From: Roseateles sp. | GTDB taxonomy: Bacteria > Pseudomonadota > Gammaproteobacteria > Burkholderiales > Burkholderiaceae | NCBI GenBank assembly: GCA_019232985.1 | Contig: JAFAMW010000010.1 | Location: forward strand, 1-25,883 | Direction of reading: 5' to 3' | DNA length: 25,883 bases | Shown here: in pieces, positions 1 through 8,344 of the stretch | Layout of the letters: every line of letters starts with the position of its first letter | Position numbering within the stretch: the first letter of the stretch is position 1 | Notes under the pieces: model-generated | Database searches by the model: none | The model's input: only the letters and a program-made list of their open reading frames with translations | Told to the model about the DNA's origin: nothing | Position numbers and translations under genes: made by a program

Positions 1-14
1 CCCAGATTGGTGCG
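1..14. promoter_or_regulatory. Probable NtrC binding site, cut by window edge
   Basis: The first 14 bases read as the right-hand part of the NtrC dyad TGCACC-N5-GGTGCA. CC is at 2-3, a five-base spacer at 4-8, and GGTGC at 9-13. The left half lies mostly outside the window, and base 1 is C where A is expected. The site is centred about 110 bases upstream of the start point expected for the sigma-54 promoter at 89-104, a normal distance for an NtrC enhancer. Only one half can be checked here, so the call is tentative. Confidence 0.4.
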
Positions 15-88
15 CCTCCTGAGGTTATGCCCTTATGTGCCTAGGGAAATGCTGCGCTGCAGCGTGACCGCTACCAGGGCTGCGGCGC

Positions 89-104
89 TGGCACGGAAGC
101 TGCA
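89..104 (+). promoter_or_regulatory. Sigma-54 (RpoN) promoter of the porin-glnK-amtB operon
   Basis: TGGCACGGAAGCTGCA matches the -24/-12 consensus TGGCACG-N4-TTGCA with one mismatch, C for T at the first base of the -12 element. The invariant GG (90-91) and GC (102-103) are separated by exactly ten bases, as sigma-54 requires. Transcription should begin near 115, giving a leader of about 39 nt before the porin ATG. Sigma-54 promoters need an activator; next to glnK-amtB that would be NtrC. The match is seen in the sequence; use by NtrC is inferred. Confidence 0.8.
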
Positions 105-153
105 AGTAGTGCCGGCGACTCCTGTTTTCGTCATTCACAAAAAGGACTCATCA

Positions 154-912
154 ATGAAGCCGACTCACTCTTTGCTTGCCTTGGCCCTCGCCCTGTCCGC
201 TGCACCGGTCTTCGCCGACGATGCCCCCGCGCCTGCGCCTGCCGCTGACGCGCCGGCCGCCGATCCGCTGAGTTTCAACATTAGCTTGACGAGCGACTAC
301 CGTTACCGTGGCATCTCGCAGACCCGCCTGAAGCCCGCACTGCAGGGCGGCGCCGACTACGCCTCCGACAGCGGCTGGTACGTCGGCACCTGGCTGTCGA
401 CGATCAAGTGGATCAAGGACGCGGGCGGCGACGCCCCGGTCGAATGGGATATCTACGGCGGCTACAAGACCGAGGTCGCCAAGGGCCTGACGCTGGACGT
501 CGGCGTGCTGCAGTACGAATACGTCCACAACAAGCTCAACCCGAGCGCCAACACCTTCGAGATCTACGGCGCCCTGAGCTTCGGCCCCGTGACGGCCAAG
601 CTCTCGCACAGCCTGACCAACCTGTTCGGCTTTGCCGACTCCAAGGGCTCCGACTACCTCGATGTGTCGGCGAACTTCGACGTCGGCGGCGGCGTCACGC
701 TGACCCCGGACATCGCCCACCAGACCGTGCACGACAACCCGACCGCCTCGTACAGCAACTACTCGCTGACCGCGGCCAAGGACTACGCGGGCTTCACCTG
801 GTCGGCCCAGGTCATCGGCACCAACGCCAACAAGGCCGCCTACACCTACGCGCCGACGGACAAGTTCCTCGGCAAGACCGCGCTGGTCGTCGCGGTCAAG
901 AAGACCTTCTGA
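154..912 (+). CDS. TorF-family putative outer-membrane porin (conserved family TIGR02001/Gcw_chp)
   Basis: A 252-residue exported beta-barrel protein. Residues 1-21 form a signal peptide ending VFA, followed by a short Ala/Pro/Asp-rich linker to about residue 38. The barrel starts with the family hallmark SDYRYRGISQT and ends in Phe (VKKTF), as outer-membrane proteins do for BAM recognition. The ATG at 154 is chosen because AAGGA lies seven bases upstream (142-146) and the signal peptide starts there; the frame stays open further upstream but without a leader signal. It is the first gene after the sigma-54 promoter and lies 26 bp before glnK, so it is probably nitrogen-regulated. Family members are annotated as putative porins and the substrate is unknown. 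Passage of ammonium or small nitrogen compounds is only a guess from context. Confidence 0.85.
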   Translation: MKPTHSLLALALALSAAPVFADDAPAPAPAADAPAADPLSFNISLTSDYRYRGISQTRLKPALQGGADYASDSGWYVGTWLSTIKWIKDAGGDAPVEWDIYGGYKTEVAKGLTLDVGVLQYEYVHNKLNPSANTFEIYGALSFGPVTAKLSHSLTNLFGFADSKGSDYLDVSANFDVGGGVTLTPDIAHQTVHDNPTASYSNYSLTAAKDYAGFTWSAQVIGTNANKAAYTYAPTDKFLGKTALVVAVKKTF

Positions 913-935
913 CCTTTTCTTTCGCAAGGAGATAA

Positions 936-1277
<342 letters not shown>

Positions 1278-1302
1278 GACAACGAAAGCTGGAGAACAAG
1301 CG

Positions 1303-2844
1303 ATGAAAAAACTACTCGCCTCGCTGGCCCTGGCCGCGGCGGTGTTCGCGCCCACGGCCTGGGCGCAAGATTCCGCGGCGTCGGCCGCGGCCAGCGCCGC
1401 CACGGCGCCCGTCGCCGCGGCCTCGGCCACGGCACCCGCTGCCGCGGCGGCCTCGGCCCCGGCCGATGCGGCTTCGGCGGCCGCCGCGCCCGCGCCCGTG
1501 CCCAACAAGGGCGACACGGCGTGGATGCTGGTCTCGACCCTGCTCGTGATCATGATGACGGTGCCAGGCCTGGCCCTGTTCTACGGCGGCTTGGTGCGCA
1601 GCAAGAACATGCTGTCGGTGCTGATGCAGGTGATGGTCGGCTTCTCGCTGATCGTCGTGCTGTGGTGCATCTACGGCTACAGCCTCGCGTTCACCGAGGG
1701 CAGCGGCGCCACGACCCAGTTCATCGGCGGCACGAGCCGCTTCTTCCTGAAGGACATCTGGGACAACGTCAGCGGCAACTTCGCGAACGCGGCCACCTTC
1801 AGCAAGGGCGTCTACATCCCCGAGATCGTCTACGCGGCGTTCCAGGCGACCTTCGCCGGCATCACCGCCTGCCTGATCGTCGGCTCCTTCGCCGAGCGCA
1901 TGAAGTTCTCGGCCGTGCTCGCCTTCCTGGCCCTGTGGTTCACGTTCAGCTACCTGCCGATCGCCCACATGGTCTGGTTCTGGGAAGGCCCTGACGCGTT
2001 CTCCAGCCCGGCCGTCGTCGACGCGATGACGAACAAGGCGGGTCTGCTCAACGCCTGGGGCGCGCTCGACTACGCCGGCGGCACGGTCGTGCACATCAAC
2101 GCCGCCGTCGCGGGCCTGGTCGGCGCGTTCATGGTCGGCAAGCGCATCGGCTTCGGCAAGGAAGCGTTCACGCCGCACAGCCTGACGCTGACGATGGTCG
2201 GCTCGGCGCTGCTGTGGGTGGGCTGGTTCGGCTTCAACGCCGGCTCGGCGCTCGAAGCCAACGGCATGGCCGGCCTCGCGTTCATGAACACCTTCGTCGC
2301 GACCGCGATGGCCGTGCTGGCCTGGTGCGTCGGTGAAGCGCTGCTCAAGGGCAAGGCCTCGATGCTCGGCGCGGCGTCCGGCGCGGTCGCCGGCCTCGTC
2401 GCCATCACCCCGGCCGCCGGCAACGTCGGCGTGATCGGCGCGCTCGTGATCGGCGCCGTCGCCAGCTTCGCCTGCCTGTGGGGCGTGACCGGCCTGAAGA
2501 AGCTGCTCGGCGCGGACGACACGCTCGACGTGTTCGGCGTGCACGGCGTCGGCGGCATCTGCGGCGCCCTGCTGACCGGCGTGTTCAACGCGCCCCAGCT
2601 CGGCGGCCCGAGCACCGTCGCCGACTACGTGACGATGGCCGCGACCAAGGCCGCGGACTACTCGATCTGGAGCCAGTTCCTGATCCAGGCCAAGGCCGTC
2701 GGCGTGACGATCGTCTGGTCGGCCGTGGTCTCGCTGATCGCCTACAAGCTCGTCGACATGGTCATCGGCCTGCGCGTCAACGAAGACGCCGAGCGCGAAG
2801 GCCTCGACATCACCTCGCACGGCGAGACCGCGTACCACGGTTGA
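1303..2844 (+). CDS. amtB: Ammonium transporter AmtB
   Basis: A 513-residue Amt/Rh-family inner-membrane channel that conducts ammonium as a trimer. Residues 1-21 form a signal peptide (AWA cleavage). An unusual linker of about 45 residues made almost only of Ala, Ser, Pro and Thr follows (about 22-67). The eleven-helix core begins near residue 70 (FYGGLVRSKN). The two pore histidines are His264 (VVHINAAVAG) and His414 (GVHGVGG). They are 150 residues apart, the same spacing as His168/His318 of E. coli AmtB. The ATG at 1303 has GGAGA upstream (1291-1295) and begins the signal peptide; an in-frame ATG at 1252 lies inside glnK and is not preferred. The gene ends the nitrogen operon, 24 bases before an intrinsic terminator. 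Confidence 0.95.
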   Translation: MKKLLASLALAAAVFAPTAWAQDSAASAAASAATAPVAAASATAPAAAAASAPADAASAAAAPAPVPNKGDTAWMLVSTLLVIMMTVPGLALFYGGLVRSKNMLSVLMQVMVGFSLIVVLWCIYGYSLAFTEGSGATTQFIGGTSRFFLKDIWDNVSGNFANAATFSKGVYIPEIVYAAFQATFAGITACLIVGSFAERMKFSAVLAFLALWFTFSYLPIAHMVWFWEGPDAFSSPAVVDAMTNKAGLLNAWGALDYAGGTVVHINAAVAGLVGAFMVGKRIGFGKEAFTPHSLTLTMVGSALLWVGWFGFNAGSALEANGMAGLAFMNTFVATAMAVLAWCVGEALLKGKASMLGAASGAVAGLVAITPAAGNVGVIGALVIGAVASFACLWGVTGLKKLLGADDTLDVFGVHGVGGICGALLTGVFNAPQLGGPSTVADYVTMAATKAADYSIWSQFLIQAKAVGVTIVWSAVVSLIAYKLVDMVIGLRVNEDAEREGLDITSHGETAYHG

Positions 2845-2868
2845 GCCACGCGAGCCGTCTCGATCCGC

Positions 2869-2896
2869 AAGCCGCCCCTCGGGGCGGCTTTTTTAT
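2869..2896 (+). terminator. Intrinsic terminator after amtB
   Basis: AAGCCGCCC and GGGCGGCTT form a nine-base-pair GC-rich stem with a CTCG tetraloop, followed at once by a run of T. This is a textbook rho-independent terminator closing the porin-glnK-amtB operon. Confidence 0.93.
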
Positions 2897-2945
2897 TTGC
2901 GCGGCCGCCTTGCGGCCCGGTCAGGAGCCCCCACCTGCACCCTCC

Positions 2946-2951
2946 TAGAAT
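2946..2951 (+). promoter_or_regulatory. Putative -10 element of gshA
   Basis: TAGAAT is one base from the TATAAT consensus. It lies just after the amtB terminator and 29 bases before the gshA start, so transcription would begin near 2958. No good -35 is visible at 16-18 bp upstream. Confidence 0.45.
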
Positions 2952-2980
2952 GCCCGAGCCCGCCCAGGAGTCCCCCCGCA

Positions 2981-4210
2981 ATGGTCCCGCACCTCATCAC
3001 CGCCCTGACCGGCCCGATCAACGAGCTGGAGCAGCGCATCCTCGAGTCGATGCCGGCGATCGAGCGCTGGTTCCGCCTCGAGTGGATGGAGCACACGCCG
3101 CCGCTGTACAGCTCGGTCGACCTGCGCAACGCGGGCTTCAAGCTAGCGCCGGTCGACACCAACCTGTTCCCGGCCGGCTTCAACAACCTGACGCCCGACA
3201 TGCTGCCGCTCGCGATGCAGGCGGCGATGGCGGCGATCGAGAAGATCTGCCCCGAGGCCAAGAACCTTCTCGTCGTGCCGCAGACCGCGCGCGCCGACAG
3301 CTTCTATTACGCGAACCTCGCGACGCTCGTGCGCGTGTTCACCCAGGCGGGCCTGAACGTGCGGCTCGGCAGCCTCGACCCGACGCTCGACGCGCCGCGG
3401 CCGCTGCGCCTCGCCGACGGCAGCGAGCTCACGCTCGAGCCGCTCGTGCGCACGCGCGGCCGCCTCGGCCTGAAGGACTTCGACCCCTGCACGATCCTGC
3501 TCAACGACGACCTCGCCGACGGCGCGCCGCGCGTGCTCGAGCACCTGCACGAGCAGTACCTGCTGCCGCCGCTGCACGCGGGCTGGGGCGTGCGGCGCAA
3601 GAGCCGGCATTTCCAGGCCTACGAGGACGTCGCGAAGAAGTTCGCGAAGCTGCTCGGCATGGACCCCTGGCTGATCACGCCGATGCACGCCCACGCGACC
3701 GACGCCGAGAGCCTGCACGCCCAGGCCGAGACGCTGATGGGCAAGCTGCGCCGCAAGTACAAGGAGTTCGGCATCCAGGAACGGCCGTTCCTCATCGTCA
3801 AGGCCGACGCGGGCACGAGCGGGCGCAACGTGCGCACGCTGCGCGACCTCAAGGAGCTCGCGTCCTTCGGCGACCTCGGCGAGGTCATCATCCAGGAGGG
3901 CGTGCCGACCTACGAGCGCGTCCACGAGGCGGTCGCCGAGCCGGTCGTCTACATGATCGACCGCTACGTCGTCGGCGGCTTCTACCGCATCCACGCCGAG
4001 CGCGGCAGCGACGAAAACCTCAACGCGCCGGGCTCGAGCTTCGTGCCGCTCGCATTCGCCGAGTCCTCGCACCTGCCGCGGCCGGGCGAGCGTCCGGGCG
4101 CGAGCGCGCCGAACCGCTTCTACATGTACGGCGTGATCGCGCGGCTCGCCATGCTCGCGGCCGCCTACGAGCTCGAGGCGACCGACCCCGACGCCGAGAA
4201 CTACGCCTGA
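2981..4210 (+). CDS. gshA: Glutamate--cysteine ligase, proteobacterial GshA_ferroox type
   Basis: A 409-residue cytoplasmic enzyme that joins glutamate and cysteine using ATP, the first step of glutathione synthesis. It matches the single-domain family seen in betaproteobacteria and Acidithiobacillus (TIGR02049), not the E. coli GshA fold. Recognisable stretches are the N-terminal [16 protein letters not shown] and [18 protein letters not shown], the central [15 protein letters not shown], and near the end [19 protein letters not shown]. The start at 2981 is set by AGGAG at 2966-2970 and the conserved N-terminus; the frame is open upstream into the terminator region. kup follows 16 bases later on the same strand, and gshB lies 3.2 kb downstream. 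Confidence 0.92.
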   Translation: MVPHLITALTGPINELEQRILESMPAIERWFRLEWMEHTPPLYSSVDLRNAGFKLAPVDTNLFPAGFNNLTPDMLPLAMQAAMAAIEKICPEAKNLLVVPQTARADSFYYANLATLVRVFTQAGLNVRLGSLDPTLDAPRPLRLADGSELTLEPLVRTRGRLGLKDFDPCTILLNDDLADGAPRVLEHLHEQYLLPPLHAGWGVRRKSRHFQAYEDVAKKFAKLLGMDPWLITPMHAHATDAESLHAQAETLMGKLRRKYKEFGIQERPFLIVKADAGTSGRNVRTLRDLKELASFGDLGEVIIQEGVPTYERVHEAVAEPVVYMIDRYVVGGFYRIHAERGSDENLNAPGSSFVPLAFAESSHLPRPGERPGASAPNRFYMYGVIARLAMLAAAYELEATDPDAENYA

Positions 4211-4226
4211 GCGAGCCCCCGCGCCC

Positions 4227-6116
4227 GTGAGCCCCTCCAATCCGGCGCGCAGCCGCCGCGTGCTCGCCGGCCTGAGCCTCGGCGCGCTCGGCGTCGTCTA
4301 CGGCGATATCGGCACGAGCCCGCTGTACGCGCTCAAGGAGGTGTTCCACGGCGGCCATGTCGGCGTCGACGAGGCCAACATCCTCGGCGTGCTGTCGCTG
4401 CTGTTCTGGACGCTCACGCTGGTCGTCTCGCTCAAGTACGTGCTGCTGATCCTGCGCGCCGACAACAACGGCGAGGGCGGCCTGATCGCGATGCTCGCGC
4501 TCGCGACCGGCGCGGTGCGCGCCCGGCCGCGGCTGCGCCGCGCGCTGCTGCTCGTCGGCATGTTCGGCACGGCGATCTTCTTTGGCGACGCCGTGATCAC
4601 GCCGGCGATGACGGTGCTCGGCGCGGTCGAGGGCCTGGACGTGTATGCGCCGGCCTACGACCAGGCCGTGCTGCCGCTGACGCTCGTCGTGCTGACGCTG
4701 CTGTTCTCGGTCCAGCGCTTCGGCACCGGCGGCATTGGCCGCGCGTTCGGGCCGCTGATGCTCGTCTGGTTCGTCGCGCTCGCGCTGCTCGGCGTGCCGC
4801 ATATCGCCGAGAACCCCCATGTGCTGACGGCGATCAACCCGGCCTGGGCCTGGCAGTTCTGCTCGCGCCACGAATGGGTCGCGTTCGTCGCGCTCGGCGC
4901 CGTCGTGCTCGTCGTGACGGGCGGCGAGGCGCTGTACGCCGACCTCGGGCATTTCGGCAAGAAGCCGATCCGCATCGCCTGGTACGGCGTCGTGATGCCG
5001 GCGCTCACGCTCAACTACTTCGGCCAGGGTGCGATGCTGCTCGAGCATCCCGAGGGCGTGAAAAACCCCTTCTTCCTGCTCGCGCCGGACTGGGCCGAGG
5101 TGCCGCTGTTCGCCCTCGCGACGCTCGCCGCGATCGTCGCGTCGCAGGCGCTGATCACGGCCGCCTACTCGGTCAGCAAGCAGGCGATCCAGCTCGGCCT
5201 GCTGCCGCGCCTGCGCATCCTGCACACCTCGGTGCGCGACGTCGGGCAGATCTACGTGCCCTTCGTCAACTGGGGGCTGTTCGCGTTCATCGTGCTCGCG
5301 GTCGCGCTCTTCGGCTCGTCGGGCAAGCTCGCCGGGGCCTACGGCATCGCGGTCACGATCGACATGTCGATCACGACGATCATGACCTTCTTCGTGATCC
5401 GCTTCGGCTGGCGCTACCCGCTCGTGTTCGCGCTGCTCGCGACCGCATTCTTCTTCGCGATCGACGTGACCTATCTCGCGTCGAACCTGCTCAAGGTCGT
5501 CTCGGGCGGCTGGTTCCCGCTGCTGATCGGCGCGGGCATGTTCACGCTGATGCTGACCTGGATGCAGGGCCGGCGCCTGCTGTCGCAGCGCCTGCGCGAG
5601 GAGGCGATCGCGCTGCCGAGCTTTCTCGAGGCGGTGTTCGCGAACCCGCCGCTGCGCGTGCCGGGCACGGCCGTGTTCCTCGCCGCCGAGGCCGGCGTGA
5701 CGCCGAACGCGCTGCTGCACAACCTCAAGCACAACAAGGTGCTGCACGCGCAGAACCTGTTCGTCAGCGTGCGTCACCACGAGGTGCCCTGGATCGGCTT
5801 CGACCGGCGCGCGGTGGTCGAGCCGCTCGGCAACGACTGCTGGGCCGTGACCCTGCACTTCGGCTTCAAGAACGAGCCCGACGTGCCCGAGGCGCTGGGC
5901 CTGCTCGAGGGGCGCGGCGTCCAGCTCGACGCAATGGAGACGAGCTACTTCCTGTCGCGCGACATCGTCATGCCGACCGCGCGCGTCGCCTCGGGCATGG
6001 CGCCGTGGCGCGAGAAGCTGTTCGCGAGCATGCACCGCAACGCGGCCGCGGCGGCCGACTTCCTGCACCTGCCCGCGAACCGCATCGTCGAGCTCGGGTC
6101 CAAAGTCGAGATCTAG
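4227..6116 (+). CDS. kup: Low-affinity potassium transporter Kup
   Basis: A 629-residue K+/H+ symporter of the KUP/HAK/KT family, at the usual length. The N-terminal signature [13 protein letters not shown] is at residues 26-38. About twelve hydrophobic helices follow to about residue 450, then a cytosolic C-terminal domain of about 170 residues. The start is a GTG with no clear Shine-Dalgarno, 16 bases after the gshA stop, so it is probably translated from the gshA transcript. Kup brings K+ into the cytoplasm. Its place between the two glutathione genes may be chance or may reflect the known link between glutathione and K+ efflux gating. It ends five bases from the convergent HigA-like gene with no terminator visible. 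Confidence 0.95.
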   Translation: MSPSNPARSRRVLAGLSLGALGVVYGDIGTSPLYALKEVFHGGHVGVDEANILGVLSLLFWTLTLVVSLKYVLLILRADNNGEGGLIAMLALATGAVRARPRLRRALLLVGMFGTAIFFGDAVITPAMTVLGAVEGLDVYAPAYDQAVLPLTLVVLTLLFSVQRFGTGGIGRAFGPLMLVWFVALALLGVPHIAENPHVLTAINPAWAWQFCSRHEWVAFVALGAVVLVVTGGEALYADLGHFGKKPIRIAWYGVVMPALTLNYFGQGAMLLEHPEGVKNPFFLLAPDWAEVPLFALATLAAIVASQALITAAYSVSKQAIQLGLLPRLRILHTSVRDVGQIYVPFVNWGLFAFIVLAVALFGSSGKLAGAYGIAVTIDMSITTIMTFFVIRFGWRYPLVFALLATAFFFAIDVTYLASNLLKVVSGGWFPLLIGAGMFTLMLTWMQGRRLLSQRLREEAIALPSFLEAVFANPPLRVPGTAVFLAAEAGVTPNALLHNLKHNKVLHAQNLFVSVRHHEVPWIGFDRRAVVEPLGNDCWAVTLHFGFKNEPDVPEALGLLEGRGVQLDAMETSYFLSRDIVMPTARVASGMAPWREKLFASMHRNAAAAADFLHLPANRIVELGSKVEI

Positions 6117-6121
6117 CGCCG

Positions 6122-6388
6122 TCAGGCGGCCAGGCGCTCGATCTTGGGGCGCTTGAGCTTGCTCGCCTGATACAGGTCGTATTGCAATTGCATTCCGGCC
6201 CACAGCTCCGGACTGGTGCCGAAGGCCGCGCTCAGGCGGTAGGCCATGTCGGGCGAAATGCCGGCGGCCCCGGTCACGACGCGCGACAGCGTCACGCGCC
6301 CGACGCCGAGCGACCTGGCGGCATCCGTGATGGTGATGTCGCCGAGGTATTCCCGCAGGACTTCGCCGGGATGCGGGGGCTTGTGCAT
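6122..6388 (-). CDS. HigA-family addiction-module antidote / XRE-type HTH regulator, no toxin partner
   Basis: An 88-residue DNA-binding protein of the HigA/VapI antitoxin family. It opens with the family motif HKPPHPGEVLREYL. A helix-turn-helix follows (TITDAARSLGVGRVTLSRVVTG, about residues 18-39), then the conserved ISPDMAYRLSAAFGTSPELWAGMQ. The ATG at 6388 is chosen because the family motif begins there; a TTG 48 bases upstream is possible. HigB toxins normally lie just upstream of higA. Here that position is taken by an unrelated exported protein whose stop is only about 57 bases away, and no HigB remnant was recognised. The gene looks less GC-rich than its neighbours (for example the AT-containing stretch near 6178-6195), which may reflect later acquisition. 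A loose -35-like TTGACG lies upstream at 6436-6431. Confidence 0.85.
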   Translation of the reverse strand: MHKPPHPGEVLREYLGDITITDAARSLGVGRVTLSRVVTGAAGISPDMAYRLSAAFGTSPELWAGMQLQYDLYQASKLKRPKIERLAA

Positions 6389-6445
6389 GCGGGTGGTGTA
6401 GCTCGTATTCCCGCGCACCGCAAATCCCGGCGTCAAGCCTCGGAC

Positions 6446-7261
6446 TTATGGCTTGCCGCAAAGCCCGTCGTCGGGCACCGCGTCGCGCAGCGGGCCGACG
6501 TAGATCTGCGCGGCCGGCGCGTCGAGCAGCTTGGCGAGCCGGTCGAGCGGCGGCGGCACGTAGCCGGGCACCTCGAGGCCGATCTGGCGCAGGCCTTCGG
6601 CGTCGGGCACCCACCACAGGCAGCGCCCGGGCGAGCCCTGCAGCGTGGCCGAGAAGTCGGTGTCGGTGAAGGCCAGCCGCGGCTCGGTCAGCGGCCCGCG
6701 CAGCGCGGCGACGAAGGCGAGCATGGGCGCGGGCCAGGTCTCGCGGGTGCGCGCGCCGAACGCCGCGGCCATGTCGAGGAGCGGCTTGTAGCGCGCCATG
6801 AAGCGCTCGCGCGACGCGGCCGACGCGTCGGCGAACAGCTCGCCGGCCTCGATCTTGTCGCGCAGCGCGTCGATCAGCGCAAAGCGGTTGGCCGTGTCGA
6901 ACGCGATCACGGCGTCGCGCCGCACGCCGATCGCGCGGCCGCTGTTCGCGAGCAGCCAGGCGCAGTCGCCGACGCAGGCCTTGTAGACGTCGAGGATGGC
7001 CCGCTGCGCGCGCAGCCAGGCGCCGAGCGCGAGCAGCGCGTCGGGCGCGCTGTGCAGCGGGTCGACGTCGAGCAGCAGCGGGCGATCGAGGCCCTGCGGG
7101 AAGGTCTTGCGCAGGTCCTTCATGTCGTCGGCGTCGAAGCGGCCGAAGATCTGGCTCTCGCCCATCAGAAAGCCAGCGCGGATCTGCGCCGCCGCGGCCG
7201 GGCCGGCCAGGCCCGCGAGCAGCAGCCCGCCGACGATCGCCTTCGTGAGAAACCCGCGCAT
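6446..7261 (-). CDS. Exported protein of unknown function, ClpP/crotonase-like fold suspected
   Basis: A 271-residue protein with a clear signal peptide (residues 1-25, ending AAAA before QIRAG), so it is probably periplasmic. No named family is recognised with confidence. Residues 60-125 resemble the periplasmic ClpP-like proteins: a strand (RPLLLDVDP), a helix (DALLALGAWLRAQ), then C96-VGDC-WLLANSGRAIGVRRDAVIAFD122. In active relatives this reads roughly C-SAC-LIFLAG with a catalytic Ser, and GFH with the His. Here Ser is replaced by Asp99 and His by Asp122, so the protein would lack protease activity. Cys96 and Cys100 could form a disulfide. The start at 7261 has GGGGGG upstream and begins the signal peptide; an upstream ATG at 7336 would add 25 residues and is less likely. 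It sits in reverse orientation between kup and gshB. Confidence 0.75.
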   Translation of the reverse strand: MRGFLTKAIVGGLLLAGLAGPAAAAQIRAGFLMGESQIFGRFDADDMKDLRKTFPQGLDRPLLLDVDPLHSAPDALLALGAWLRAQRAILDVYKACVGDCAWLLANSGRAIGVRRDAVIAFDTANRFALIDALRDKIEAGELFADASAASRERFMARYKPLLDMAAAFGARTRETWPAPMLAFVAALRGPLTEPRLAFTDTDFSATLQGSPGRCLWWVPDAEGLRQIGLEVPGYVPPPLDRLAKLLDAPAAQIYVGPLRDAVPDDGLCGKP

Positions 7262-7353
7262 CCATCCCCCCGCAGCAAATTTCAGGAGGCCGCATCGTAC
7301 GGGCCGGCGCGCGGCGCAAAGACCGTCGACATCCACAACGCGCCGGATGCCGC

Positions 7354-7359
7354 TACGCT
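7354..7359 (+). promoter_or_regulatory. Weak -10-like element upstream of gshB
   Basis: TACGCT lies 31 bases before the gshB ATG in the 129-base gap between the divergent exported-protein gene and gshB. gshB needs its own promoter because a reversed gene pair separates it from gshA-kup. No convincing -35 is visible. Confidence 0.3.
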
Positions 7360-7390
7360 ATGCCCTCGCCCAGCTTTTGCGATTTCCGCC

Positions 7391-8344
7391 ATGGACCTGC
7401 TCTTCGTCGCCGACCCGCTCGAACATTTCAAGACCTACAAGGACACGACCTTCGCGATGATGCGCGTGGCCGCGCGCCGCGGCCACGCGATCTGGGCCTG
7501 CGGGCCCGAGCAGCTCGTCTGGCAGCGCGGCGGCCGCGTGACCGCGCAGGGCGCGCGCCGCATCGCGCTGACCGGCGACGCCCAGGCCTGGTTCACGGTC
7601 GCCGCGCAGCGCGACTACGCGGTCGCCGACGCGGGCGCCGTGCTGATGCGCAAGGACCCGCCGTTCGACAGCGAGTATTTCTACGCAACCCACCTGCTCC
7701 AGCAGGCCGAGCGCGAGGGCGCGCGCGTGTTCAACAAGCCCGCGGCGCTGCGCGACCACCCCGAGAAGCTCGCGATCCTCGAGTTCCCCGAGCACATCGC
7801 GCCAACCCTCGTCACGCGCAGCGAGGCCGCGATCCGCGCGTTCCACGCCGAGCACCATGACATCATCCTCAAGCCGCTCGACGGCATGGGCGGCATGGGC
7901 ATCTTCCGCGTCGGGCCCGACGGCCTGAACCTCGGCGCGATCGTCGAGACGCTCAACAAGGGCGGCGCGCAGACCGTGATGGTCCAGCGTTTCATCCCCG
8001 AGATCGCGGCCGGCGACAAGCGCGTGCTCGTGATCGGCGGCGTGCCCGTGCCCTACTGCCTCGCGCGCATCCCGCAGGGCGGCGAGGTGCGCGGCAACCT
8101 CGCGGCCGGCGGCAAGGGCGTCGCCCAGGCGCTGAGCCCCGCTGACCGCGCGATCGCCGAGGCGATCGGGCCGCGCCTCGCCGCGCGCGGCCTGCTGCTG
8201 ATCGGCCTCGACGTGATCGGCGACCGCCTGACCGAAATCAACGTGACGAGCCCGACTTGTTTCCAGGAGATCACCGAGCAGACCGGCTGCGACGTCGCGG
8301 CGCTGTTCGTCGACGCGCTGGAAGCGGCCAGCGCCGCGGCCTGA
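7391..8344 (+). CDS. gshB: Glutathione synthase
   Basis: A 317-residue ATP-grasp ligase that adds glycine to gamma-glutamylcysteine, the second step of glutathione synthesis. It starts MDLLFVADPLEHFKTYKDTT, the typical preATP-grasp beginning where the K-D-T-T motif lies. It carries LMRKDPPFDSEYFYAT, the ATP-grasp loop LKPLDGMGGMGIFR at about residues 160-173, and the C-terminal metal/product motif EINVTSPTCFQEI. The length is normal. The ATG fits the conserved N-terminus; no strong Shine-Dalgarno is seen. Its TGA overlaps the ATG of the FUSC gene by one base (TGATG), so the two are probably translationally coupled. Confidence 0.95.
   Translation: MDLLFVADPLEHFKTYKDTTFAMMRVAARRGHAIWACGPEQLVWQRGGRVTAQGARRIALTGDAQAWFTVAAQRDYAVADAGAVLMRKDPPFDSEYFYATHLLQQAEREGARVFNKPAALRDHPEKLAILEFPEHIAPTLVTRSEAAIRAFHAEHHDIILKPLDGMGGMGIFRVGPDGLNLGAIVETLNKGGAQTVMVQRFIPEIAAGDKRVLVIGGVPVPYCLARIPQGGEVRGNLAAGGKGVAQALSPADRAIAEAIGPRLAARGLLLIGLDVIGDRLTEINVTSPTCFQEITEQTGCDVAALFVDALEAASAAA

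Noticed and set aside
7..153. N-terminal extension of the porin in frame from position 7
   Set aside because: It would be translated across the sigma-54 promoter and would bury the signal peptide. The ATG at 154 has a good ribosome site.
6389..6445. Possible higB toxin remnant next to the HigA-like gene
   Set aside because: The gap is about 57 bases and shows no recognisable HigB C-terminal coding when read on the minus strand.
4020..7319. A 1099-codon open frame on the minus strand across kup and beyond
   Set aside because: It is a compositional shadow: Arg/Ala/Gly/Asp-rich with no family motif, and it overlaps clearly recognised genes. Similar long antisense frames at 8053-10455, 10448-12496, 21095-23083 and 24145-25803 were rejected for the same reason.
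4874..8344. A very long plus-strand frame running from inside kup into gshB, suggesting a fusion
   Set aside because: Only its last 317 codons (gshB) look like real protein; the rest is out of frame with kup and antisense to the HigA-like and exported-protein genes.
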